NCBI GenBank assembly: GCA_030527565.1
Contig: JAUNAO010000001.1
Coordinates: 20,103-35,867, forward strand
Length of the DNA: 15,765 nucleotides
Direction: 5' to 3'
From: Candidatus Saccharimonadota bacterium
GTDB taxonomy: Bacteria; Patescibacteriota; Saccharimonadia; Saccharimonadales; Saccharimonadaceae
This document shows, piece by piece, positions 6,336 through 12,533 of this stretch; the first letter of the stretch is position 1, and the number at the start of each line of letters is the position of its first letter. Under the pieces are notes generated by a model, which saw nothing but the letters and a program-made list of their open reading frames with translations, did not search any database and had not been told where the DNA came from. Position numbers and translations under genes: made by a program.

Positions 6336-7843
6336 AACTGGATTTTTTTGTGGTTTTTGTAGCGTTTGAGGCCGAGGGTGCCGGCGGTTGAAGCGAGGGC
6401 GAGGGTTGCGATGAGGAGATAGTTGAGCGAGTTCGAGCCGGCAGTTTCAGAATCGTTCGTTACGGTGCCAGTTTTTGGGACGGCGATTGTCGTTTCGTTT
6501 TCGGTTGGGGTGCTTTCTGGTTGGGTGGTTTCATTTTCGTTTGGGGTTTCTGGAGTTTCCGGGGTTGAAGGCGTTTCGTCTTCGGTCGGTGTATGCAATG
6601 CAAGATCGTAGAATCCATCTTTAGTGACTCTAAACTTGCCACCGGCAGATGTAGTGTATTCCGTCATTGCTTCATTTTGCATCGTAATTTCTTTGTCCTG
6701 AATATAGGTGTAAATATTTTCTCTGCCGCCCAACAATGCGATGTTTTTCATGGTGACATTTGCGTTGTTGTTGACTGAAATATCGTAAGTGTCTCCGGAC
6801 AAGAAAACGCCATTTTCCAAGTTGAGGGAAGAGCCCTCGCTACTAATATCTAAGGCATGATCATTTCCTGACACAAAAATTCCATCATAAATATTAATAA
6901 CGCTGGTTTTACCGCCGAATCCTATATCGAGTGCTCGACTTGTTGCATTATAAAGAAAAGAATCTTGTATGTTGAGATTTCCTCCATAAACTCTTGCCGC
7001 CCTTATGTCGGTAGCGTAGACGCTTGAGTTGTTAATGTTTGTGGTTGGAATTCTATCCACAACGCTTTGCGTGTGTACTTCGCCATTAATAATACTGTTT
7101 TGAATAGTTAGTTCGTTGTCGCCAGTATTAACGAACGCATAGCCTTTTGCGGAATAGGCATTGCCCGAAAAATAGATTTTTGTATTTTTATTTTTGCCGT
7201 AGGCGCTAACGCTATCGCATTGACTACTGCTGACATTTTCTTGTGGATAATTATATTGCTTGTCTGTACATTGTAGGTCTAGATTGGAGAGATTGATATT
7301 GGAGGGGTTGGCAGAACTGTCATTGATTTGTATGATGTCTGGAGTGTTTTTATAACTTTCTTGTTTAATTCGTCCATTTAATATGGCGATTTGTCCAGTA
7401 CCACTCAGGATGGCGGGGCTGATTTTAATTTCACCGGCATTAACATCCATTTCTGGAAAAGTGAGCGTATGATAGGCGAGGTCGAGAGTAACACTACGAG
7501 TGATATTTAAGGAACTGTTGTAGGTGTCGTTATCTCCTGTGATGTCGGCCGAGAGTTGGATTGAGGAAATACTTTCATTTTCTAGTGCGGCTTTGAGTTC
7601 GGCGAAAGTTGACACGACGATATCCGGATTTTTTATAAGTCGGCTTTGATCGCCATCGACGTAGCCGCGTCCCTCATCGAAATCCCAAGGATTATTATCC
7701 GGATCGACAAGATGTTTTAGATAACCGAGGGAATAATTTGGATAGTGTGATTCAGTGGCGAAAGTTGGAGCCGAGAGGGCGAATTGCCCAATTAACGCGA
7801 CGGCGATTGCCGTAGAAACTAGAGAGCTAGTTGATTTCTTCAT
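6332..7843 (-). CDS. Beta-helix surface protein with VPKTG sorting signal
   Basis: A 503-residue exported protein. Residues 1-29 are a signal peptide ending PTFA. Residues about 75-400 consist of short repeated strands with Asn-rich turns (for example SLNITRSVTLDL, ELTIQNSIINGEV, NLNIQDSFLYN, SLNLENGVFLSG, NVTMKNIALLGG). This is the pattern of a right-handed parallel beta-helix as in pectate lyase-like proteins and adhesins. Residues about 420-453 are a Pro/Thr/Glu-rich stalk. The end has VPKTG (455-459), a hydrophobic stretch (NYLLIATLALASTAG) and a basic tail (KRYKNHKK), which is a Gram-positive-type cell-wall sorting signal of the LPXTG class with V in place of L. No enzyme active site is evident, so a binding or adhesion role is inferred. 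The SD is weak (AAGGA about 10 nt before the ATG). Its promoter carries a G10 tract. Confidence 0.85.
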   Translation of the reverse strand: MKKSTSSLVSTAIAVALIGQFALSAPTFATESHYPNYSLGYLKHLVDPDNNPWDFDEGRGYVDGDQSRLIKNPDIVVSTFAELKAALENESISSIQLSADITGDNDTYNSSLNITRSVTLDLAYHTLTFPEMDVNAGEIKISPAILSGTGQIAILNGRIKQESYKNTPDIIQINDSSANPSNINLSNLDLQCTDKQYNYPQENVSSSQCDSVSAYGKNKNTKIYFSGNAYSAKGYAFVNTGDNELTIQNSIINGEVHTQSVVDRIPTTNINNSSVYATDIRAARVYGGNLNIQDSFLYNATSRALDIGFGGKTSVINIYDGIFVSGNDHALDISSEGSSLNLENGVFLSGDTYDISVNNNANVTMKNIALLGGRENIYTYIQDKEITMQNEAMTEYTTSAGGKFRVTKDGFYDLALHTPTEDETPSTPETPETPNENETTQPESTPTENETTIAVPKTGTVTNDSETAGSNSLNYLLIATLALASTAGTLGLKRYKNHKKIQF

Positions 7844-7882
7844 TTTTCAGTTTTCCTTTTTATGTTGTATAACCTTTGTATC

Positions 7883-7912
7883 TCTATACTACCCCCCCCC
7901 CGAAAAAGTCAA
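7883..7912 (-). promoter_or_regulatory. Surface-protein promoter with a G10 tract in its spacer
   Basis: On the minus strand TTGACT (complement of 7907-7912) and TATAGA (complement of 7883-7888) are separated by 18 bp. The spacer contains an uninterrupted run of ten G (C at 7892-7901 on the plus strand). Loss or gain of one G changes the spacer to 17 or 19 bp, which would change promoter strength. The -35 is a strong match; the -10 is moderate. Confidence 0.65.
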
Positions 7913-7924
7913 GGACTTTTTCGG
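7900..7924. repeat. Inverted repeat between divergent promoters
   Basis: Perfect 11-bp arms, CCGAAAAAGTC (7900-7910) and GACTTTTTCGG (7914-7924), surround the loop AAG. It contains the -35 of the minus-strand promoter and touches the G10 tract, so it could be an operator for the surface-protein gene or a hairpin that promotes slippage in the tract. Confidence 0.8.
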
Positions 7925-7945
7925 AAGGAAAGAACAGGGGTAATC

Positions 7946-7974
7946 TTGACTTTTTAGCGTAAGTGTGATATAAT
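7946..7974 (+). promoter_or_regulatory. Promoter of the nucleotidyltransferase-fold gene
   Basis: TTGACT (7946-7951) and TATAAT (7969-7974) are separated by 17 bp, preceded by TGTGA to give an extended -10. The same layout and much of the same spacer (TTTT and AAGTGTG next to the -10) recur in the promoter at 9299-9327. Confidence 0.9.
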
Positions 7975-8032
7975 TAGGGTATTGCGTGGTTTTTGATGCC
8001 CGCATGTACTTTTAAAAGAAGGGGTGTTTTTT

Positions 8033-9238
8033 ATGCACACAGTAAAAATTTTGGCGCCGGTGGTTGAGACTTTTACCAAACCGAACGAGTTTCGGAGAGT
8101 GTTTGGCTGTAATTTGGAAACTTGGTCGGCAATTCAACAAGTTGAGCGTCGCCAGTCGGCGGCTGAATCTGTTTGCGATTACCTTGGTAAATCACAAGGT
8201 TCGTACCTGGCATATGAAGCTTTGATGGCGATTATGAATGATGACGACAATTCGGCGCGACTTGCGCTTTATGTTCCGTTTGAATTTATGTATCGTGGCT
8301 GGGAGAAGTTAAACCGGGAGTATGTCCAGGCATGGATGAAATTATTGGCACATCGAGATGTGCGGGAAAGTTTTAATTTCGGAGATATTTATGAGCCAGA
8401 GGCGAGTGAGGGGGAGCCAGAACGGGTTGTAAAATGTTTGCATCTTTTGCCGTGGATGATTGAGACGCAATTATTAAGACCGAGCGAATTGTTTAAAATT
8501 TTAGATCTTCATAAAGACGATAAACTTTTGCGAAGCTCGGTTTATGACTGTCTCGAAATGTTTCCGGATTGGAAAGGCTTAAGCGATGAAGATATCGAGA
8601 AGCTGAAGCAATACCAGGCGGAGGACAATTACGAAAGACCGAAGCCGAAGTTATTAAAAATTACAGAAGCGCGAAAGAAATGGCTGAACGAGTGTAATGG
8701 CGTAGCAGTAAAACGTTTGGTGGTGGATTTTGCTGCGGATGTATCGTTTTCGACGCGACTTGAAGGTTTTCGTGAGGTGACGATTCGGGAGGCAGAGAAT
8801 TTAAAGCCGAACGAAGTTTTGCTGGTTGGCGGATCGCGAGTAAAAGGCTATTATTCGCCGGGTTCGGATTACGATTTTTATCGATGCGATTTGTCGATTT
8901 TGGAAGAAGTTGATCCGAATAAAGTACACAAAGTTTTCGACATGTTCTGGATCAGTAAAGATTCGGAGATTGAGCAGAAACGAGCCGCGATTGTGAAGAA
9001 GTATATGGAACTTCCGGCGGATTCGCCAGTTCGACGCGATTGTTTAAATCGTTTAGAATCTGATCTTTTGCAGTTCCGTTTGATGCACAAAGGATTTCCG
9101 TATGCGTATGGCGCGGATTTATCTGGCGGTACAAAGCGATTCGAAAAGATTGATGGTGCGAGTGCGTTTTACGATTCGCGGTATCGCGAGGTTGCTTCGA
9201 AACTTTATGCTAAGTATGTTTTTATCCCACAACTTTAA
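8033..9238 (+). CDS. Nucleotidyltransferase-fold protein, function unknown
   Basis: A 401-residue protein. Residues 266-282 (GGSRVKGYYSPGSDYDF) match the pol-beta/MNT nucleotidyltransferase signature, hG[GS]-x(9-13)-Dh[DE]h: G267-S268, then D279 and D281 as candidate metal ligands. The roughly 230 residues before it are mainly helical and not recognised (helix-rich pieces such as EFMYRGWEKLNREYVQAW and ELFKILDLHKDDKLL). Enzymes of this fold move a nucleotide onto a protein, RNA or small molecule; the substrate cannot be named. The start is the ATG at 8033, 8 nt after AAGGGG (8019-8024); the in-frame GTG at 8024 lies inside that site and is rejected. A terminator follows, so it is monocistronic, but its promoter closely resembles that of the downstream sugar-nucleotide gene, which suggests co-regulation. 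Confidence 0.7.
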   Translation: MHTVKILAPVVETFTKPNEFRRVFGCNLETWSAIQQVERRQSAAESVCDYLGKSQGSYLAYEALMAIMNDDDNSARLALYVPFEFMYRGWEKLNREYVQAWMKLLAHRDVRESFNFGDIYEPEASEGEPERVVKCLHLLPWMIETQLLRPSELFKILDLHKDDKLLRSSVYDCLEMFPDWKGLSDEDIEKLKQYQAEDNYERPKPKLLKITEARKKWLNECNGVAVKRLVVDFAADVSFSTRLEGFREVTIREAENLKPNEVLLVGGSRVKGYYSPGSDYDFYRCDLSILEEVDPNKVHKVFDMFWISKDSEIEQKRAAIVKKYMELPADSPVRRDCLNRLESDLLQFRLMHKGFPYAYGADLSGGTKRFEKIDGASAFYDSRYREVASKLYAKYVFIPQL

Positions 9239-9246
9239 CCCCCTTT

Positions 9247-9275
9247 CCCCTAGCGAGAGCTAGGGGATTTTTCTT
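9247..9275 (+). terminator. Terminator of the nucleotidyltransferase-fold gene
   Basis: A perfect 8-bp stem CCCCTAGC / GCTAGGGG (9247-9254, 9259-9266) with loop GAGA is followed by ATTTTTCTT. It begins 8 nt after the stop codon. Confidence 0.93.
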
Positions 9276-9298
9276 AAGAGAAAAATATGACAAAAGCC

Positions 9299-9327
9299 TT
9301 GATTTTTTCCGGAAAGTGTGCTATAAT
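9299..9327 (+). promoter_or_regulatory. Promoter of the manC-like gene
   Basis: TTGATT (9299-9304) and TATAAT (9322-9327) are separated by 17 bp, with TGTGC before the -10 (extended -10). The predicted start is near 9334, giving a leader of about 92 nt. Confidence 0.9.
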
Positions 9328-9333
9328 ATACAG

Positions 9334-9425
9334 GCTGTCGTAAAAATCCATTAAATTACGGCAAGCACATTAAATTTCTGGACGGCTTTTTAAAGCCAAA
9401 AATTCCATTACAGGAGGGGTAAGAT
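9334..9425 (+). other. Structured 5' leader of the manC-like gene
   Basis: The leader holds two possible hairpins. TGTCGTAA (9336-9343) pairs with TTACGGCA (9356-9363), 8 bp with one G-U and a 12-nt loop, at the very 5' end. GGCTTT pairs with AAAGCC (9384-9397, 2-nt loop) further in. The SD AGGAGG (9412-9417) lies 8 nt before the ATG and is not covered by either. No known riboswitch consensus is recognised; a stabilising 5' hairpin is the simplest reading. Confidence 0.4.
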
Positions 9426-10643
9426 ATGGAAAAATGTCAAAAAACCATTGAAGAAATCATCGCTGAACACGGCTGGATTGTAGTTGTGGCGGGCGGAAGC
9501 GGAACGAGGTTGTTCCCGCTTTCATACGAAGACTGTCCGAAACAGTTTTGCCCGTTGGATTCGGAGAATACGTTTGTGCAGGCATCCGTACGAAGATTTA
9601 TGGGTGTTGGGTTCAAAGCGCGACGCATCATTGTCATCACAACGAATGAAAGACAGACGGAACTTGCAAGACAGCAGTTGCTCCCGATTGGCGTACTATC
9701 GCAAAATATTTGTCAGATAGAGCCGACGTTTGGGTATGCCGGCGCGATGGTTTACGCTGCGGATTTTGTGTATAAGTTGGACAAGGAGGCGGTAATATTA
9801 AATACGCCGGCCGATCAGTACATTGTATCGGACGATGAATTTAAAAGTACTGTTCTTCTTGCGATGCAGAATGCAGAATCCGGAAAGCCGACAATCGTTG
9901 GCGTGAAAGTGAACGATATTGTTACTGTGATGGGCTGCGGTCATGCGGCTTATGACAATAGTATCGAGAGCGAATCTGGGCTTCGTGAGGTAACTCACTT
10001 TGTTGAGAAGCCGGATGAGAAGACCGCGGATAAGTTGATGCGCGACGACAGCAGTGCTTGTAATACGGGTATTAACTGTTGGAGGGCAGAGACTTTGCTG
10101 AAGAAAGTTGGCGAGCCGCGAACACTCGACACGGACGAGCTGATGGAAATGCTTTGTGATATTGATGTTGCAGTTGGGCGTTTCTATTGGGCGGATTGTG
10201 GAACATTGAAGAGTTATTGGGAGATTTCCAATAAAACTCCGAATCACAAGAATGCGACAATCGGATATGTAAAAGGTCGAAATAATGTTATTCGAACCAA
10301 TTGCAGAAGATCGTTATTCATAACGATTCCTGGAGTCGATTTGTTTGTGACGAACATTCGCGATGCGGCGGTTGCGGTTAATGAGATTGACGGTAAAATT
10401 GTTATTGTTGCGGTTAGGTTCGACCATTCGCAAACTGTGCGTGCAATCGCGGATGATTTTGCGAAGTATCGTACGATTTTATCGGCAGACTTTTCAGTTG
10501 GTGCGCGAAACAATCGCGTAATGGCGACGAACATGTCGGAATTTGAAGCGGTAGGCTTTGTTGGTGTTGAAAATTACACGGTTTCGGCGATTAAGTATCC
10601 GGATGGGCACGTAGTTGTGGCTGTCGGATGCGATGAAAATTAA
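9426..10643 (+). CDS. manC: Mannose-1-phosphate guanylyltransferase-like sugar nucleotidyltransferase
   Basis: A 405-residue enzyme. Residues 21-41 carry the nucleotide-binding signature VAGGSGTRLFPLS followed by PKQF (38-41), the combination typical of GDP-mannose pyrophosphorylases (ManC/GMP). TPADQYI (near 127) corresponds to the family's PADH-I motif with Gln for His, FVEKP (near 192) is the sugar-phosphate loop, and RFYWADCGTLKSYWEI matches the family's F-W-D-G-segment. It should join mannose-1-phosphate and GTP into GDP-mannose for surface glycans or glycoproteins; another NDP-hexose is possible because parts are diverged. The C-terminal 130 residues look like a beta-structured extension, and no fused isomerase domain (type II ManC) is seen. 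It has its own promoter, leader and terminator. Confidence 0.8.
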   Translation: MEKCQKTIEEIIAEHGWIVVVAGGSGTRLFPLSYEDCPKQFCPLDSENTFVQASVRRFMGVGFKARRIIVITTNERQTELARQQLLPIGVLSQNICQIEPTFGYAGAMVYAADFVYKLDKEAVILNTPADQYIVSDDEFKSTVLLAMQNAESGKPTIVGVKVNDIVTVMGCGHAAYDNSIESESGLREVTHFVEKPDEKTADKLMRDDSSACNTGINCWRAETLLKKVGEPRTLDTDELMEMLCDIDVAVGRFYWADCGTLKSYWEISNKTPNHKNATIGYVKGRNNVIRTNCRRSLFITIPGVDLFVTNIRDAAVAVNEIDGKIVIVAVRFDHSQTVRAIADDFAKYRTILSADFSVGARNNRVMATNMSEFEAVGFVGVENYTVSAIKYPDGHVVVAVGCDEN

Positions 10644-10650
10644 TGTCCAG

Positions 10651-10687
10651 AAAAATTCCTCGGTCTTAAAGGCCGGGGGATTTTTTA
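10651..10687 (+). terminator. Terminator after the manC-like gene
   Basis: CCTCGGTC and GGCCGGGG (8 pairs, two of them G-U) enclose TTAAA, with AAAAATT before and ATTTTTT after. It lies shortly after the stop codon at 10643. Confidence 0.88.
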
Positions 10688-10701
10688 TTTTAGTTTTTGT
10701 G

Positions 10702-10710
10702 TGTTATACT
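10702..10710 (+). promoter_or_regulatory. Extended -10 promoter of the fibro-slime gene, leaderless
   Basis: TGTTATACT (10702-10710) is an extended -10 with TATACT as hexamer. It ends 6 nt before the ATG at 10717, leaving no room for a Shine-Dalgarno site. No clear -35 is seen; the upstream stretch is the T-run of the preceding terminator. Confidence 0.7.
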
Positions 10711-10716
10711 AGAGTT

Positions 10717-11829
10717 ATGAAGCAAAAAAAGTTTTTTGCGGTAAGTTTGATGATGCTCGCGTCGGTGATGGCGGCGGTGATATTTGTTTTGCTTGGGCTT
10801 GCGGGGACGGTTGAGGAACTCTCGGTTGAGATGGGGAGAAGTGAGGCGGATGCGATTTTGGCGTCGGCGGAAATTTCGGAAGAGACGGTCGTTTCGGTGC
10901 CGATTTTGTATTATGATCAGGTTGCGGATCCGTGTGTGAATATTTATGATGGCGGGGCTGCGGAGCGGCAATTTGAGTGGGCGGAATGTGGATATTATAG
11001 TGAGGCTTACGAAACGGGTTTGACGGAGGCGGATCTTAGTGAGGAGTATTTGCCGGTTGCAGCGGGAGGCGAGTTGCTCGCGAATCGGGGGTTGGATTTT
11101 ACGCGTTGGTTTTCGACGGTGACTGGGCAGAGTAAAAGTTATGCTGGGAAATTGACTTTTAATTATGATGCGGCGAGTTTCAGTTATGAATCGGAGGATT
11201 TTTATCCGCTAGATAATATTACGATGGCGGGGTCGGCGGCGGATGAGGCGGTGAATGAAGATGGACGGAATCATTTGTTTACGTTAAATCTCGGGGTGCC
11301 GGTTGAAATTCTGTTGGATGGGGAGGAGGAATTTTCGATTACGGCGGATGATGATACTTTTGTGTTTATTGGGTCGGAGTTGGTGCTTGATATGGGCGGG
11401 GTGCATAAGCCGATGACTGGTCGGTTTAAGATTATGAAAAATGGTGAGGTTTATACGTCGGTCGGGGAGGAAGATTTTGCGTATTCGGGAGTGAAATTAG
11501 ATGAGGGGGCGACGATTGTTAGGGTTTTCCATGCTGATCGAAATAGCCCAGAGTCGGTCTTTAAGATTAATTTTTCGAATATGCTTTTGAATTTAACGAG
11601 TTCGACGCTCGCTTCGACGGGTGAGATACAGGTGGCTTATGATCCGGAAAATCCGTCGTATATTGCACCGCTTGGGGAAAGTTTGACGGTTGAGCCGAAT
11701 ACGAATCGGGCGATTTTGGTGTCGGCAGTGGTGCAGATTGCGGTTCTAGGAGCGCTTCTGGTTTTGTTCTTGATGGCTATTTCTTTGGTGTCGAGATATT
11801 CGCGCCGCGACCATATTCGGGAAGAATAA
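10717..11829 (+). CDS. Membrane-anchored fibro-slime domain protein
   Basis: A 370-residue protein. A hydrophobic N-terminal segment after KQKKFF (about residues 7-29) is a signal anchor. A second hydrophobic segment (about 332-358, ILVSAVVQIAVLGALLVLFL) is followed by a basic tail. The region between, outside the cell, contains the fibro-slime signature at about residues 200-300: EEEFSITADDDTFVFIGSEL, then VLDMGGVHKP, then FHADRNSPESVFKINFS. These match the family's 'DDD.WVFI', 'DLGGVH' and 'AER...S.F' landmarks. This PA14-related domain is found in secreted or matrix proteins of diverse bacteria and may bind carbohydrate. The start is ATG 10717; the frame extends upstream to 10615, but that stretch overlaps the manC 3' end and the terminator. 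Its 3' end overlaps the convergent tsaB by 53 nt. Confidence 0.8.
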   Translation: MKQKKFFAVSLMMLASVMAAVIFVLLGLAGTVEELSVEMGRSEADAILASAEISEETVVSVPILYYDQVADPCVNIYDGGAAERQFEWAECGYYSEAYETGLTEADLSEEYLPVAAGGELLANRGLDFTRWFSTVTGQSKSYAGKLTFNYDAASFSYESEDFYPLDNITMAGSAADEAVNEDGRNHLFTLNLGVPVEILLDGEEEFSITADDDTFVFIGSELVLDMGGVHKPMTGRFKIMKNGEVYTSVGEEDFAYSGVKLDEGATIVRVFHADRNSPESVFKINFSNMLLNLTSSTLASTGEIQVAYDPENPSYIAPLGESLTVEPNTNRAILVSAVVQIAVLGALLVLFLMAISLVSRYSRRDHIREE

Positions 11830-12109
11830 TTTTTACGGTTTCGCCGTGGTGATTTTTAAGAGGGATATTTAGTTCGCTGGCGAGAGTATTGACGACTGTG
11901 GCACCAATGCGAAGTCCGGTAAAAGAGCCTGGGCCGGACATGAAAGTGATTTCTTCGAGATCGGTAAAAGTTTTGTTATTTTCGGCGAGTTTGTCTTTTA
12001 GGAATTGTAAGAGATTTTCGGCGAGATCGCGGCCGGATTCCCATTCGTAGGTTTTTTCGTCGAGTTTTAAGACGGTTTTTGGGGTTGATGTATCTAAATA
12101 GAGTTTCAT
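11777..12109 (-). CDS. tsaB: Short TsaB (tRNA t6A synthesis, ASKHA-fold subunit)
   Basis: A 110-residue protein. Residues 4-9 (YLDTST) and 58-68 (SGPGSFTGLRI) are hallmarks of the N-terminal lobe of TsaB, and the helix TVVNTLASELNIPL fits. TsaB normally has about 230 residues; this one stops after one lobe. TsaB is a non-catalytic partner that holds TsaD and TsaE for adding threonylcarbamoyl to A37 of tRNAs, and its N-terminal lobe mediates most of that contact in known structures. Half-length copies are plausible in reduced genomes. Its start overlaps the tsaE stop (ATGA), so translation is coupled. The last 17 residues are read antisense to the fibro-slime gene. Confidence 0.82.
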   Translation of the reverse strand: MKLYLDTSTPKTVLKLDEKTYEWESGRDLAENLLQFLKDKLAENNKTFTDLEEITFMSGPGSFTGLRIGATVVNTLASELNIPLKNHHGETVKIILPEYGRGANISTPKK

Positions 12110-12519
12110 AAAATAGTTACCTCGCGAGAATTGTCGTCATTTAATTTAATTTCGATTTTTTTACGATTTTTGGGGAGGATGTTGGAAACCGAATCTGCCC
12201 ATTCGACGATGATGATATGATTATTTTTGATTGAATCTTCGAGATCTTCTTGCATGAGGCCCGGGTCGGGAAGGCGGTAAAAGTCGTAATGGGTGAGAGT
12301 TTTGTTATCGTCGAAAGCGTAGGATTTTGAGATGGTGAAGCTCGGGCTAGTGACGGGTTCTTTAATACCGAGACCTTCGGCGAGGCCGCGCGTAAAAGTA
12401 GTTTTTCCAGCGCCGACGTCGCCGATTAATTCAAGAATAATTGGTTCGTTTGAAAAATTGAGATTTTTTGCAAAGTTTTTGCCGAAGTTAATCATTTCTT
12501 GCTCGGTATGGATTTTCAT
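12106..12519 (-). CDS. tsaE: TsaE, ATPase of the tRNA t6A system
   Basis: A 137-residue P-loop protein. Walker A GDVGAGKTT spans 33-41; the TsaE motifs TSPSFTISKSY (58-68), HYDFYRL (77-83) and IIIVEWADSV (102-111) are all present in order. TsaE binds and hydrolyses ATP to drive the TsaB-TsaD complex in making t6A37 on ANN-decoding tRNAs. The start is taken as MKIHTEQEM at 12519, not the longer frame from 12594, because that would run across the murC start and promoter, and because a TATAAT lies exactly 6 nt before this ATG. It is leaderless, overlaps tsaB by 4 nt and ends in TGA. Confidence 0.94.
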   Translation of the reverse strand: MKIHTEQEMINFGKNFAKNLNFSNEPIILELIGDVGAGKTTFTRGLAEGLGIKEPVTSPSFTISKSYAFDDNKTLTHYDFYRLPDPGLMQEDLEDSIKNNHIIIVEWADSVSNILPKNRKKIEIKLNDDNSREVTIL

Positions 12520-12521
12520 GA

Positions 12522-12531
12522 GATAATTATA
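12522..12531. promoter_or_regulatory. Overlapping divergent tsaE/murC promoter
   Basis: On the plus strand GATAAT (12522-12527) lies 6 nt before the murC ATG, with TTGCTC (12499-12504) 17 bp upstream. On the minus strand TATAAT (complement of 12526-12531) lies 6 nt before the tsaE ATG and is preceded by TGG (extended -10). The two -10 hexamers overlap by 2 bp and share the palindrome ATAATTAT. Only 14 bp separate the two start codons. Confidence 0.8.
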
Positions 12532-12533
12532 CC

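Noticed and set aside
7900..7924. Inverted repeat as a terminator
   Set aside because: It lies between two divergent promoters and overlaps a -35; no gene ends into it. An operator or a chance symmetric -35 is more likely.
9334..9425. Riboswitch in the manC leader
   Set aside because: Two hairpins are possible, but no known riboswitch core is recognised and neither hairpin covers the SD or forms a terminator.
10615..10716. Extended start of the fibro-slime gene at 10615
   Set aside because: It would overlap the end of the manC-like gene and read through its terminator; ATG 10717 follows an extended -10 and opens with a proper signal anchor.
12106..12108. Recoding of TGA as glycine, as in Absconditabacteria and Gracilibacteria
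   Set aside because: TsaE ends in TGA at the expected length in an ATGA overlap with tsaB, and no long gene contains in-frame TGA. One TGA stop is limited evidence, but nothing points to recoding.
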